A stretch of 64,000 bases of DNA from the NCBI RefSeq assembly GCF_000316195.1, contig NZ_JH994111.1, forward strand, positions 442,571 to 506,570. The letters run 5' to 3'. Positions 8,720 to 18,272 of this stretch are shown here, in pieces (positions within the stretch are counted from its first letter, which is position 1; each line of letters begins with the position of its first letter). This stretch comes from Brachyspira hampsonii 30446 (GTDB lineage Bacteria; Spirochaetota; Brachyspiria; Brachyspirales; Brachyspiraceae). The notes below the pieces were generated by a model. It worked only from the letters and a program-made list of their open reading frames with translations. It had not been told where the DNA came from and did not search any database. The translations under genes and the position numbers were made by a program.

Positions 8720-9934
8720 TTATAATATCCTACTAAATAATTTTACTAAATCTTCATTTATACTAGAAATATATTTATCTATTTTTAATATACCTAAATC
8801 AACTAATTTGATAGTAGCAAACTCCTCAGAAATTCCAAATATATATTTGACATATTCTATAAACATTATTGCCATATTTTTATTAATATGTTGATTATCA
8901 TAAAATAAAAAATTTTTAGTTATACAATATTTCTTTCTAAAATAATACCAATGAATTTCCATAAATATATTATTTACTAAAAAATTAGAGGCAAAAATAT
9001 TAGCTTGCATTTCCATTCTTCTATTGAGATTTTTTGGTATAATTTCATTTTCTGAAAAAACATCTGTAATATTATCTTCAAATATATCCATATATTTTTC
9101 TAAATATTGTTTATGTAAAATAAGATGACCTATTTCATGTGCTAAAGTGAATCTCCATCTTGGACTATCATACTTTAAGCGATTTGATATAAATATTGTA
9201 TTTTTTTTAAATGATATTAATCCTAATATTGTATCTCCCAAATTTATATTAAATTCAAAAGTTATATTATATTTATTACTAAAAAAATATATAACTTTAT
9301 CTGTATCCAATCTATCATTTTTATAAATACTAAAATAATCAAATTTTTTAGTTATTATATTAATTATTTCTTTTTCTGATATAAATGGTATTTTTATTTT
9401 TGAAAAATATTGTATGTTTCTATCTAAAATACCAAATTTAAATAATATTTCAAAGATACTATAATATATATAGTTATCTTCATTTCTTTTAAGAATTATG
9501 TCATTTTGATTATTAATAACTATCAAATCAATTTTTAATTTTTTGGCTATTGAAATTGCATCTTCTGTAAAATCACTTTCTGATATTATTATTCCGCTTT
9601 TTGCTCTTGAATTTTCTATTTGAGTATGAAAATATTCTATATTTTGCACTGATAATTTTCTATTATGAGATTTACATTCTACAGCAATCATTTGATAATG
9701 TTTTATATTTTCACCTTTTTCAGCTAGTATTTTTTCTTCCTCAGTGTTATATACTTTTATAACAATGTCAAAATTTATATCTCTGTAATTATTATCTTCT
9801 TTTTTACATACATATTTATGTATAACTATACTCTTTTTAGGATTAATATAATACTTATCATCGTTTATATACTTTTTCAATAGTTCATATACTTTTTTTT
9901 CAAATTTATCACCTTTTTCTGTTGTATTTTCCAT
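8720..9934 (-). CDS. Mrr-like nuclease domain fused to ImmA/IrrE-type metallopeptidase
   Basis: The 404-residue protein joins two domains. Residues about 5-145 look like an Mrr-type restriction endonuclease fold: KGDKFEKKVYELL, then Asp56, ECK (Glu86, Lys88), Gln105 and SGIIISESDFTEDAISIA. Residues about 185-330 resemble the ImmA/IrrE (DUF955) peptidase, with zinc motif HEIGH (266-270) and the downstream ligand region RRMEMQANIFAS (Glu308). A helical C-terminus follows. ImmA/IrrE peptidases cleave repressors on stress signals, and Mrr domains cut modified DNA. The fusion suggests a defence or damage-response role, by inference. It lies downstream of recF on the same strand. Confidence 0.72.
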   Translation of the reverse strand: MENTTEKGDKFEKKVYELLKKYINDDKYYINPKKSIVIHKYVCKKEDNNYRDINFDIVIKVYNTEEEKILAEKGENIKHYQMIAVECKSHNRKLSVQNIEYFHTQIENSRAKSGIIISESDFTEDAISIAKKLKIDLIVINNQNDIILKRNEDNYIYYSIFEILFKFGILDRNIQYFSKIKIPFISEKEIINIITKKFDYFSIYKNDRLDTDKVIYFFSNKYNITFEFNINLGDTILGLISFKKNTIFISNRLKYDSPRWRFTLAHEIGHLILHKQYLEKYMDIFEDNITDVFSENEIIPKNLNRRMEMQANIFASNFLVNNIFMEIHWYYFRKKYCITKNFLFYDNQHINKNMAIMFIEYVKYIFGISEEFATIKLVDLGILKIDKYISSINEDLVKLFSRIL

Positions 9935-10242
9935 AAAATATGAATATCCCTAAAATAATAAATCAATATATTAATATTCAATAATTATATATTTATATAT
10001 TACAGTTTTTTAATTATACAACTTATAAACTATATTACAATCCACTATAAATAACTTTTAATTTTTATACCAAGATGGCGGACTATTTTCTATAATCAAC
10101 ATGAAAAACTGTATTTCTGAATAATCTGCTCATATCAGTTATTAAACTAGATATCACCCAAGTAAATATTGTTTCTTGCACTAGCTTTTTCAATTCTTAT
10201 TTTACATAAGGCTTATATTTCATTTTGCAGCCTTTTATAATT
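9935..10242. other. Gap between recF and the nuclease-peptidase gene
   Basis: About 300 bases without a supported gene. A 37-codon frame on the minus strand (stop at 10083) has an amino-acid mix compatible with a decayed coding end, but no start or recognisable family. Confidence 0.4.
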
Positions 10243-11310
10243 TTACATTCTTATATCTGGTATATCAAATACTTTTCCATTTTCAAAGTTTTTCACTTTT
10301 TCTTTTTCTGTAACGGTAATAAATACCTGTCCTAATGTTTTTATGTATTCTAGTATATTATCTCGTCTTGTATTATCAAGTTCAAGCATAGCATCATCGA
10401 TTAATAGAATAGGATATTTTTTTCTGTATTCAGATAATATTTTCTCGCTTGCAAGTTTCATTATGAGAGTAAACATTCTTTTCTCGCCTTGAGATGAAAA
10501 TTTTTTTGAAAGGGAGTCTTTATAAAAGAATTGATACTCTGCTCTATGTATCCCAAAATATGTTGTGTGCATTCTTATTTGCTCGTTTAGGGTGGTTTCT
10601 AGTTTTTTTATATATTCGTTTTCATTTGATATATCTTCTATAGTAGACTGATACTTTATTGCATAAGGGTTTTCATTATTAAAAATATTTTTGTAAATTT
10701 CATTCATTTTATCTTCTAAAAGAGAAGAATATTTTTTATTTTCACTAGCTATATAAATAGAAAGTTTTGCTATATCATTATTATAGATATATGCTTCATT
10801 GGGTTTGGTGCTTAAACAAATATTTCTCATTTTTAAGAGTTTATTATATTTGATTAATGCAAGCAGATATTCTGATGATATTGTAGATATTAGCATATTA
10901 AAATAATCTCGTCTTAATTTTGGCTCTGCTATTACCAAGTCAGTATCATTAGGCAGAAATATAACATAAAGTATTCTTCCTATTAGATCTTTTCTTGAAG
11001 ACACTTCTTTTTTATCTATAAATACCTTTTTTACTTTTTTTTGATATGCTATTTCTATATTTGTGTCATAATTTAATTCATCTTCTCTGAAAACTCCTCT
11101 CAAAAAATAATTATCATTTCCATTTTTTACAAGCTCTCTATCAAGTCTTGTCCTAAATGATACTCCGTTTCCAAGCATATATATTGCTTCGAGTATATTA
11201 GTTTTACCGCATCCGTTATGTCCGTAAAGCACATTTATTTTATCAGAGAATTCAAATATATTTTCATTGTAATTTCTAAAAGAACGAATAGTAAGTTCTT
11301 TAAGTATCAT
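10243..11310 (-). CDS. recF: DNA replication and repair protein RecF
   Basis: The 355-residue protein matches RecF in length and order: N-terminal LKELTIRSFRNYNE, Walker A GHNGCGKTN (about 30-38), ABC-type signature SSQGEKRM, and Walker B ILLIDDAMLELD. RecF binds ssDNA-dsDNA junctions and, with RecO and RecR, loads RecA at gaps. It is not next to dnaA, dnaN or gyrB here; instead, genes with nuclease signatures lie on both sides. The ATG at 11310 has no strong ribosome site. Confidence 0.93.
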   Translation of the reverse strand: MILKELTIRSFRNYNENIFEFSDKINVLYGHNGCGKTNILEAIYMLGNGVSFRTRLDRELVKNGNDNYFLRGVFREDELNYDTNIEIAYQKKVKKVFIDKKEVSSRKDLIGRILYVIFLPNDTDLVIAEPKLRRDYFNMLISTISSEYLLALIKYNKLLKMRNICLSTKPNEAYIYNNDIAKLSIYIASENKKYSSLLEDKMNEIYKNIFNNENPYAIKYQSTIEDISNENEYIKKLETTLNEQIRMHTTYFGIHRAEYQFFYKDSLSKKFSSQGEKRMFTLIMKLASEKILSEYRKKYPILLIDDAMLELDNTRRDNILEYIKTLGQVFITVTEKEKVKNFENGKVFDIPDIRM

Positions 11311-11421
11311 TTTATTTAAGCCTTTTATTTTATTAGTGAAAAGTATTATATATTAAAATATTAAAAATAGTAGTATGAGTATTATATTAATTTTTTATAA
11401 AAAATTTTTATACGACAGTTT

Positions 11422-11449
11422 TTGTCATATAAATTACATATACTATAAT
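11422..11449 (+). promoter_or_regulatory. Promoter of the first PGN_0703-like gene
   Basis: TTGTCA (11422-11427) and TATAAT (11444-11449) are 16 bases apart. The gene start, with AGAGGAG, follows about 18 bases later. The -35 box lies in a small inverted repeat, GACAGTTTTTGTC. Confidence 0.7.
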
Positions 11450-11467
11450 TAAATAGAGGAGACTATT

Positions 11468-12538
11468 ATGTATAAAGATTTTGAAAAAAGAAAAAATGAA
11501 TACTTGATAAAAAGCGGATTTTTTAATTGTGATAAAGGAAACGGAGTATTTAATGGTAAAAAATATCCTTATGTATTAGAACATAATGAAAATAATTTCT
11601 ACATGCCAATATACAATGAAGTTATAGATTATTTTAATAAATTTGCTATTACTTGGTGGGGTGAAAATAAAAGCAAACCTAGCTGTCATACTTTATCATC
11701 TCAAATATCATGTTTAAATCATTTATTTTATATTAGAAGAAATAGATTTTTATGCTTGCATGTACTTAATTTTATAACAAATAGAAATTTTATAGATGTG
11801 ATTTCCTTTGAAAATTATATTAATGATAATGGATATATAGCCTTTGAAATTTCTAATTATAAAGAACCTTATGTATCAGTAAATGCTTTATTTTTAGCAA
11901 AAGATAAAGAAAATAAAAAACATATTATAATGATAGAATGGAAATATACAGAAGATCATTCAGATGAAGATTTTTCTATTAATAAATATGAAAAAATACT
12001 TAATGAATATTTTTATCTTATAAATAACTCTAAACAATTAAAGATGAAGTATTTTAATTATAAATCAAGCATATATTTTCAGGGTGAACTTTATAAACTT
12101 ACAAGACAGACTTTATGGGCTGAGCAGATGATAGAAAATAAATATAATGAAAAAATAGAAGCTGATGATTTTCTGCATATAGTTGTTATACCAAATAAAA
12201 ATAAATCGATTCTTTCAAGCAGATACAAAATATCAAATATGAATTTAGAAGATACATGGAGAAATGTTTTGAATGATAATTCTAAATTTATGATAATAGA
12301 TAATAAAAAAATTATTGAAGCATTAGAATATATTACAGAATTAATAAAGTATGGACTTATAGATTCAAGTTTAATAGTATCTCATAAAAACATTAATGTA
12401 ATGTCAAATAGTAGTAAGTTATCTAATAAAAAAAATAATTCTGTTGAAAGCCATATAAGTTCAGAAGATATAGTTGTTTCAGAAGAAGATATATATGATT
12501 TAGAAGATTTTGTAAAATATTTAAAAATAAGATATTAA
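11468..12538 (+). CDS. PGN_0703-like PD-(D/E)XK protein with Asp-to-Asn change
   Basis: The 356-residue protein resembles the PGN_0703 family of putative restriction endonucleases: CHTLSSQISCLNHLF (about 73-87), IAFEIS, a strand, and IEWKYTE. The catalytic E-x-K is Glu157-Trp-Lys159. The preceding acidic residue, Asp in the sister gene (SIDALFLA), is Asn139 here (codon AAT at 11882-11884), so DNA cleavage is probably lost. The C-terminal third is low in complexity, then ends LEDFVKYLKIRY like the sister. Start ATG with AGAGGAG. The sister copy begins 20 bases downstream, so this is a tandem duplication. Confidence 0.7.
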   Translation: MYKDFEKRKNEYLIKSGFFNCDKGNGVFNGKKYPYVLEHNENNFYMPIYNEVIDYFNKFAITWWGENKSKPSCHTLSSQISCLNHLFYIRRNRFLCLHVLNFITNRNFIDVISFENYINDNGYIAFEISNYKEPYVSVNALFLAKDKENKKHIIMIEWKYTEDHSDEDFSINKYEKILNEYFYLINNSKQLKMKYFNYKSSIYFQGELYKLTRQTLWAEQMIENKYNEKIEADDFLHIVVIPNKNKSILSSRYKISNMNLEDTWRNVLNDNSKFMIIDNKKIIEALEYITELIKYGLIDSSLIVSHKNINVMSNSSKLSNKKNNSVESHISSEDIVVSEEDIYDLEDFVKYLKIRY

Positions 12539-12557
12539 TAATTTTAAGGAAGTCTAT

Positions 12558-13668
12558 ATGAATATATACAGAGAATTAGAAATTAAAAAAAAATGAAAAG
12601 TTAATCAAAGATGGATTTTTTAATGGCGATGCAGGAAACGGAATATTTAGAGGTACAAAATATCATTATGTATTAGGAGATTATAAAAATAATTTCTATC
12701 CGCCTATAATTGAAGAGGCTTTAGAATATTTTGAAAAGAATGAAATAAAATGGTGGAATAAAGATATTAATATAAATCAGCCTGCCACAAACACTTTATC
12801 ATCTCAGATAGCATGCTTAAATTATTTATTTTTTATTAGAAGAAGTAAGTTTTTAAGTTTGTATACACTTAATTTTATAACAAATAGAAAGTTTATAGAT
12901 TTATTCACTTTAGATAATGATAAATATAATAAGGCTTATATATCTTTTGAAGTTTCAAGCGATAAAGATCATTTAAATGAAATAAGTACAAATAGAGGAG
13001 AGTTAAACACTTCAATAGATGCATTATTTTTGGCAGAAGATGAAAATCATAAAAAATGTATGGTAGTTATAGAATGGAAATACACAGAAGAATATTATAA
13101 TAATGAAGATGAATCTATAAAGATAAAAAATGGCGTACATAAAAAAGGAGAAGAGAGATTAAACAGATATACTTCACTGATTACTAATTCAAAACAGTTA
13201 AAACATAAATATTCAGATTATAAATCATCTGTATATTTTAATGGAGAGCTTTATCAGCTTACAAGACAAACTTTATGGGCAGAACAAATGATAGAAAATA
13301 AAGATGATGAAAGTATAAAGGCTGATGATTTTCTTCATTTAGCTGTAATTTCTAACAAAAATAAATCTATGCTTTCAAGTGTATACAAAATATCAAATAT
13401 GAATTTAGAAGATACTTGGAGAAATGTTTTAAATGATAATTCTAAATTTATGATAATAGATAATAAAAAAATTATTGAAGCATTAGAAACATTATTGCAA
13501 TTAATAGAATACGATGATATAGATTATAAAAAAATTGTTTTTGATATTGAAAATCCAAAACCAGCATCAAGTATTTTGCTGCATATATTAAGACATGCTG
13601 AAAAAAGTAAAGCTAATATAATTAATGAACTTACTGATTTTTTAACTTATTTAAAAACTAGATATTAA
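12558..13668 (+). pseudogene. Second PGN_0703-like nuclease gene, frameshifted in an A9 tract
   Basis: A start ATG at 12558 with AAGGA seven bases upstream begins MNIYRELEIKKK and then meets TGA at 12594. Removing one A from the run of nine at 12585-12593 restores a 369-residue protein (EIKKNEKLIKDGFFN...), parallel to the upstream sister from the first residues. The rest is intact, including SIDALFLA and IEWKYTE, so the catalytic triad is kept. The longest in-frame start after the shift is at 12859. The segment LEDTWRNVLNDNSKFMIID is almost identical in DNA to the sister, suggesting recent duplication or gene conversion. It may be a pseudogene, slip-corrected in transcription, or phase-variable. 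Confidence 0.75.
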
Positions 13669-13674
13669 TAAAAT

Positions 13675-13715
13675 AAAAGCATACTAATATGCATTATAAA
13701 TATTAGTATGCTTTT
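13675..13715. terminator. Bidirectional terminator between convergent genes
   Basis: A perfect 16-bp inverted repeat (AAAAGCATACTAATAT, 13675-13690, and its complement at 13700-13715) surrounds a 9-base loop. T runs follow on both strands. It separates the two convergent nuclease-like genes. Confidence 0.85.
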
Positions 13716-13721
13716 TATAAT

Positions 13722-14612
13722 TTAGAAATTTGTTATTTTTAATCCAATGCAGAAGTCTTTAAATTGATCCAAGTTTAATACAAATTGATTGAATAATGCA
13801 TATCCCATAAATGAAGATACTGCAAATTTTATTTCTATATTTTTTAATTTAGATTGTGTTTTTATAGCTTCTTTATATATTCTATAAGTAAGCTCGCTTT
13901 TAGGATTCAAATCGGCAAATAAAATAATACATTCTGCTTTATCATCTAATTCTTTAATATCATCTGCATTTTTATCTGCTCCGCTGCTTAAATTTATTAA
14001 TCCTAATTCTCTTAATTGTCTAAATTGAATTAGAGTTTGTTCTTTTAAACTATCAAGATGAGAATGTCCGTCTAAATATAAAATATCGCTAAAATGTTTA
14101 TTCATATTATCAAGAGCATCTTTACCATATTTCATTTCTACGATACTCAATTTACATTTATTTATATTTTTTCTATTAGCCCATTTAAAACCAACTATAT
14201 CAAATCGGCATTCTTTCATATCAGGATCTATACTTTCAATATCGACAAAATAATAATCTGACTCCAATGCTAATTTAGAACTTGTATTTGTTCTAACCAC
14301 CAATTGCTGAAATTCTTTTTCTGTTTGGGATTTATTTATTTTTGTATCAACTAAATTTTTTAATGTTCCAATATTATCAATCCATTCATTTACATTAGAT
14401 ATAGATAATGAAGAATGTGCAATACATACTTTATCGTAATGTGATTTATCTATTCCTTTACCATCTTCAAATTTTAAAATACTTACTCCTCTATAATAAA
14501 CATTAATATTATTTTCTCTTATGCAAAATAACAAAGTATCATCTTTTTTTACTATATCAACTACTTTTATCAAATCTGGCTCTTTCATGAAATCGCTTCT
14601 TAATTTTCTCAT
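13722..14612 (-). CDS. Hypothetical protein with PD-(D/E)XK-like core
   Basis: I do not recognise the family of this 296-residue protein. Residues about 95-165 show a nuclease-like order: a helix with EKEFQQLVVRTN, then CRFDIVGFKW (Asp138), a turn, and the strand LSIVEMKYG (Glu159, Lys161). This fits D-x(n)-E-x-K of the PD-(D/E)XK superfamily. The following LKEQTLIQFRQLRELGL fits a helix. No signal peptide or membrane helix is present. It is convergent with the frameshifted nuclease gene. The function remains inferred. Confidence 0.55.
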   Translation of the reverse strand: MRKLRSDFMKEPDLIKVVDIVKKDDTLLFCIRENNINVYYRGVSILKFEDGKGIDKSHYDKVCIAHSSLSISNVNEWIDNIGTLKNLVDTKINKSQTEKEFQQLVVRTNTSSKLALESDYYFVDIESIDPDMKECRFDIVGFKWANRKNINKCKLSIVEMKYGKDALDNMNKHFSDILYLDGHSHLDSLKEQTLIQFRQLRELGLINLSSGADKNADDIKELDDKAECIILFADLNPKSELTYRIYKEAIKTQSKLKNIEIKFAVSSFMGYALFNQFVLNLDQFKDFCIGLKITNF

Positions 14613-14642
14613 ATTTGTATCCTAAAAATATTTATAATATAA

Positions 14643-14673
14643 AGGGCTTGCTAATATTTTATTAACAAGCCCT
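14643..14673 (-). terminator. Terminator of metK
   Basis: AGGGCTTG and CAAGCCCT arms extended by TAATA/TATTA (one mismatch) form a hairpin just after the metK stop on the minus strand, followed by TTTATATTATAAATATTTTT. Confidence 0.7.
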
Positions 14674-14711
14674 GAATGTTTAAAACTTTTTTATTCTTTT
14701 ATTAAAATTAA

Positions 14712-15896
14712 TTATTTAGCATTAGCAAACAAATCTTTTATATCTGTTTTTTCCCAAGTAAACTCTGGAAGCTCTCTGCCGAAATGTCCGTAAGCAGTAG
14801 TTTTTTCATAAATAGGTCTTCTCAAATCTAATCTTTTGATTATGCCTGCAGGAGTTAAATCAAGCTCTTTAGCAACTATATTAGCCAATACTTCATCATG
14901 AACTTTTGCAGTACCGAAAGTATTAACATATACAGATAAAGGCTCAGGAACACCTATGGCATAAGCAAACTGAACTAAAGCTCTGTCAGCTATACCAGAA
15001 GCAACTATATTTTTAGCAACATATCTAGCCATATAACAAGCACTTCTGTCTACTTTTGTAGGGTCTTTACCAGAGAAAGCACCGCCGCCATGTGCACCAT
15101 GTCCGCCGTAACTGTCTACAATAATTTTTCTTCCTGTTAATCCGCAGTCTCCCATAGGTCCGCCTACTACAAATGAACCTGTTGGGTTAATATAGTATTT
15201 AGTATTTTCATCAAGCATATTAGCTGGGCATATTTCACTAATAACATGTTTTTTTATGTCAGCTTCTATTTGTTTGTGATCAACACCTGCAGCATGCTGA
15301 GTAGAAATAACAACAGCTTCTATTCTAGCGGCTTTACCGTCTTTATATTCAACAGTAACCTGACTTTTACCATCTGGTCTTAAATAGTCAACTATTTTTT
15401 CTTTTCTGACTTTAGCCAAACGCTCTGCCAATCTATGAGCTAAATGTATAGTTAAAGGCATAAATGTCTCAGTTTCATTTATAGCATAACCGAACATTAT
15501 ACCTTGATCGCCTGCACCTTCAGAAACATTTGATGATTCAGAATTAAATAATCCTTTACCAGCACTAACACCCATATCTATATCAGGAGACTGTTCAGCA
15601 ATAGCCTCCATTACCGCACAAGTATCAGCGTCAAAACCCATTTCGCTGCTTGTGTATCCTATTCGCCTTACGGTATCTCTGGCGATTTTTTGATAATCCA
15701 ATTTAGCTTTTGTAGTTATCTCTCCAGCAATAAAAATCATACCTGTTTTTGCTAAAGTTTCGCAAGCTACTCTTGAATTAGGATCTTGTTTTAAACATTC
15801 GTCTAAGACTGCATCGCTTACAGCATCGCAGATCTTATCAGGATGGCCTTCTGTTACCGATTCAGAAGAGAAATAATAATTTTTTATCTCTGCCAT
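14712..15896 (-). CDS. metK: S-adenosylmethionine synthetase
   Basis: The 394-residue protein is a full-length MetK. It has [23 protein letters not shown] at the N-terminus, [14 protein letters not shown]-type nucleotide-binding sequence, and [22 protein letters not shown] near 270-290. It makes S-adenosylmethionine from methionine and ATP in the cytoplasm. The start has AGAGG seven bases upstream. It has its own promoter and terminator and is therefore probably monocistronic. No SAM riboswitch is apparent in the short leader. Confidence 0.97.
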   Translation of the reverse strand: MAEIKNYYFSSESVTEGHPDKICDAVSDAVLDECLKQDPNSRVACETLAKTGMIFIAGEITTKAKLDYQKIARDTVRRIGYTSSEMGFDADTCAVMEAIAEQSPDIDMGVSAGKGLFNSESSNVSEGAGDQGIMFGYAINETETFMPLTIHLAHRLAERLAKVRKEKIVDYLRPDGKSQVTVEYKDGKAARIEAVVISTQHAAGVDHKQIEADIKKHVISEICPANMLDENTKYYINPTGSFVVGGPMGDCGLTGRKIIVDSYGGHGAHGGGAFSGKDPTKVDRSACYMARYVAKNIVASGIADRALVQFAYAIGVPEPLSVYVNTFGTAKVHDEVLANIVAKELDLTPAGIIKRLDLRRPIYEKTTAYGHFGRELPEFTWEKTDIKDLFANAK

Positions 15897-15929
15897 AGTT
15901 TTACCTCTTTATTAAAATATAATCTGATT

Positions 15930-15958
15930 ATTCTATATCAGTAAACATAAATAGTCAA
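15930..15958 (-). promoter_or_regulatory. Promoter of metK
   Basis: On the minus strand TTGACT (15958-15953) and TAGAAT (15935-15930) are 17 bases apart, about 33 bases before the metK ATG. Confidence 0.8.
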
Positions 15959-16061
15959 GGAAATATATGATAATTATTACAATTTAGTATAAATAACTAT
16001 TAATTTTTATAAGAATTATTATTACATATAGTATTAATTAAAGATTGTAATACATATCAAA

Positions 16062-17048
16062 CTATGGTATTATCAAAAACCTAGTTGTAGAAAGTATTAC
16101 ACTTAAACATAAACAAATCAAAGCTATTATAATGAAAGGTTTATACAATTCTTTATATTGAATTAAATCATCATCTAATATTGGTTTTTTCTCTAATCTG
16201 TCTATTGTATTGTAAACATTATCTAAAGCTGAGGCATTTTTAGCATTAAAATATTTTCCGCCTGTAGTTGCCGCTATATCTATTAAAGATTCTTCATTAA
16301 GTGTAAAATCCGCTCTTATTCTTCTTTTTCCATAATTAGGATCATCATAAGTTACCCAAGCATGACTTCCGCCAGCATCACCTATACCTATAGTATATAT
16401 TTTTATATTAAAGTTAGAAGCTATTTCTGAAGCTAATTTAGGATCTATTTCACCAGAATTATTTTCTCCGTCTGTAAGAAGTATAATAATCTTTTCATTA
16501 TCGCCTTTAACACTTCTAAGCATATCAACAGCAGTGGCTATTCCAAGTCCTATTGAAGTAGAACCTTCTTCATCTATTTCTATCTTTTTTATTTCTTCTT
16601 CTAATGAAGTATAATCAAAGGTAGCAGGTGATAGTACAGAAGCCCTTAATGCAAATGCTACCAAACTTATTTTATCAAAATTTCTTTTTTTTATAAAATC
16701 TATCATTGTTTTTTTAGAAGCCTCTAATCTTGTAGGAAGCATATCTTCAGCCATCATAGAAGGTGAAACATCCACTACAAGAGAAATATAAACACCTTCT
16801 CCATTAATATCCGATAAATGAGAAACTTTTGCAGGACGGGCTAAACCTATGATAGAAAAAAATAAAGCTAAAATTATAAGTGTAAATGGTATATCTTTAA
16901 CATAGTATCTTGATTTCAATACTTTAGACATACTTACCCTTGGGTGCTTTACTGAGTATGAATGATTTTTTCTTGTTTGTATATATAAAAATATTATAAT
17001 AGGTAAAGTAAGAAGCAAGAATAAAAATTTTGGAGATACAAAAGTCAT
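16062..17048 (-). CDS. batA: BatA-like VWA-domain membrane protein
   Basis: The 328-residue protein has N-terminal membrane helices (about 7-25 and 55-70), a von Willebrand A domain, and a C-terminal helix (about 303-320). The metal-binding MIDAS motif is DVSPSM near residue 93, with LLTDGENNSG later in the domain. This is the layout of BatA, a periplasm-facing protein of the Bat (aerotolerance) group. The usual neighbours moxR, the DUF58 gene and batB are absent here, so it stands alone. The start is preceded by AGGAA. Confidence 0.82.
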   Translation of the reverse strand: MTFVSPKFLFLLLTLPIIIFLYIQTRKNHSYSVKHPRVSMSKVLKSRYYVKDIPFTLIILALFFSIIGLARPAKVSHLSDINGEGVYISLVVDVSPSMMAEDMLPTRLEASKKTMIDFIKKRNFDKISLVAFALRASVLSPATFDYTSLEEEIKKIEIDEEGSTSIGLGIATAVDMLRSVKGDNEKIIILLTDGENNSGEIDPKLASEIASNFNIKIYTIGIGDAGGSHAWVTYDDPNYGKRRIRADFTLNEESLIDIAATTGGKYFNAKNASALDNVYNTIDRLEKKPILDDDLIQYKELYKPFIIIALICLCLSVILSTTRFLIIP

Positions 17049-17228
17049 TTATATATTTTCCTAATTATAATTTTAATATTAAAACATGCTAAATAATACA
17101 AAGTAATATTTGCTAAACTATTATACTAAAATACAGATAAAAGTAAAGTATTATATATCTAATAGATGTATATATTTAATATAAAATAAATTATATTTGA
17201 TGCATACAAATATTTTATATAATTTCTT

Positions 17229-18230
17229 CTATAATAATTTATCTATTATAGAAACTGCCTTTTTAAATCTTGAATGATAATCTCCATTTATAGAATAATA
17301 TTTAATTTTTAGATTATCAAGTATATCTTTTATTTGTCTGCTGTATTTTTCTCGATCATTTTTTATTACTTCGCTTCTGTCTCCGTCCTGAACAAAATCA
17401 ACATCAGGCTCTAAAAATAATACTGCATCATATTTATTTATATTAATAATCGCTTTTGCTAATATTTCATTATTAACTATATTTTCATCTTTCAAAAAAT
17501 GCATATAAAAAATTGTAATTACAGCATCAGTATCTATAAATAATATTTTATTGCTATGTTCTAATGCCTTTATTTCATTTAGCTTATGAGTTAAAAGGAT
17601 TTCTGTAAAATCTTCTGAAAGCATAAGCAAGTCCGTTCCAGATTTTTCGGATATTTCTCTTCCAGCCTCTTCTATATAATTGGTATTATAATAATTAGCC
17701 AAATTAATTGTAAGTGTTGATTTTCCTGTACTTTCGCTTCCCAAGAGCAAAACTCTTTTTGTATAATAAGGCTTTACTATATTAGGTAAATAATCCCAAT
17801 ATTTATAAACATTTTCTCTAATCTTTGCAGAGCTTATTTCATCTCTCTCTATAAATATTAATTCTGACTCTTTATAGTATCTTGTATAAAAAGAATCTTT
17901 ATCTTTATAATCATCTCCCAAAAATACAGCATCAATCTTTTCACCTATAGCATTTTTAATTTTTATAGAATCCTCTTCCCAAAAATCTTCTGTATAATCT
18001 TCTTTTGTTTTTGCATTATCTTCTATAAATAGAATTTTTACATTTCCTATATGTTTAGTTAATTGATAAAGCCATCTGTATCTTATTTTTCTATCAATTT
18101 CATTTCTATTATTTCCAATGCATAAAATTATAAAAAGAGTTTTACATTGATTAGCAGCTTCTATTATGCATCTTACATGCCCTAGATGAATTGGATTGAA
18201 TGATCCTGCATACATTCCTACATTATACAT
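17229..18230 (-). CDS. nadR: NadR: NMN adenylyltransferase / nicotinamide riboside kinase
   Basis: The 333-residue protein has two enzymatic halves. The first is a nucleotidyltransferase (GMYAGSFNPIHLGHVRC with the HxGH motif, and ISSAKIRENVYKYW). The second is a P-loop kinase (LLLGSESTGKSTL at about 163-175). The N-terminal DNA-binding domain of enterobacterial NadR is missing, so it is an enzyme and not a repressor. It converts nicotinamide riboside to NMN and then NAD. The pnuC gene lies 42 bases upstream on the same strand, so the pair forms an uptake and salvage operon. GGAG precedes the ATG. Confidence 0.92.
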   Translation of the reverse strand: MYNVGMYAGSFNPIHLGHVRCIIEAANQCKTLFIILCIGNNRNEIDRKIRYRWLYQLTKHIGNVKILFIEDNAKTKEDYTEDFWEEDSIKIKNAIGEKIDAVFLGDDYKDKDSFYTRYYKESELIFIERDEISSAKIRENVYKYWDYLPNIVKPYYTKRVLLLGSESTGKSTLTINLANYYNTNYIEEAGREISEKSGTDLLMLSEDFTEILLTHKLNEIKALEHSNKILFIDTDAVITIFYMHFLKDENIVNNEILAKAIININKYDAVLFLEPDVDFVQDGDRSEVIKNDREKYSRQIKDILDNLKIKYYSINGDYHSRFKKAVSIIDKLL

Positions 18231-18272
18231 AAAAAACTCCGAACAACATATTTTATTATTTTTATTAAATAT

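Noticed and set aside
10083-10193. 37-codon minus-strand frame after recF
   Set aside because: Stop directly upstream, no ribosome site and no recognisable family; at most a decayed end.
15897-15960. SAM riboswitch before metK
   Set aside because: The leader between promoter and ATG is only about 30 bases, with no room for a riboswitch.
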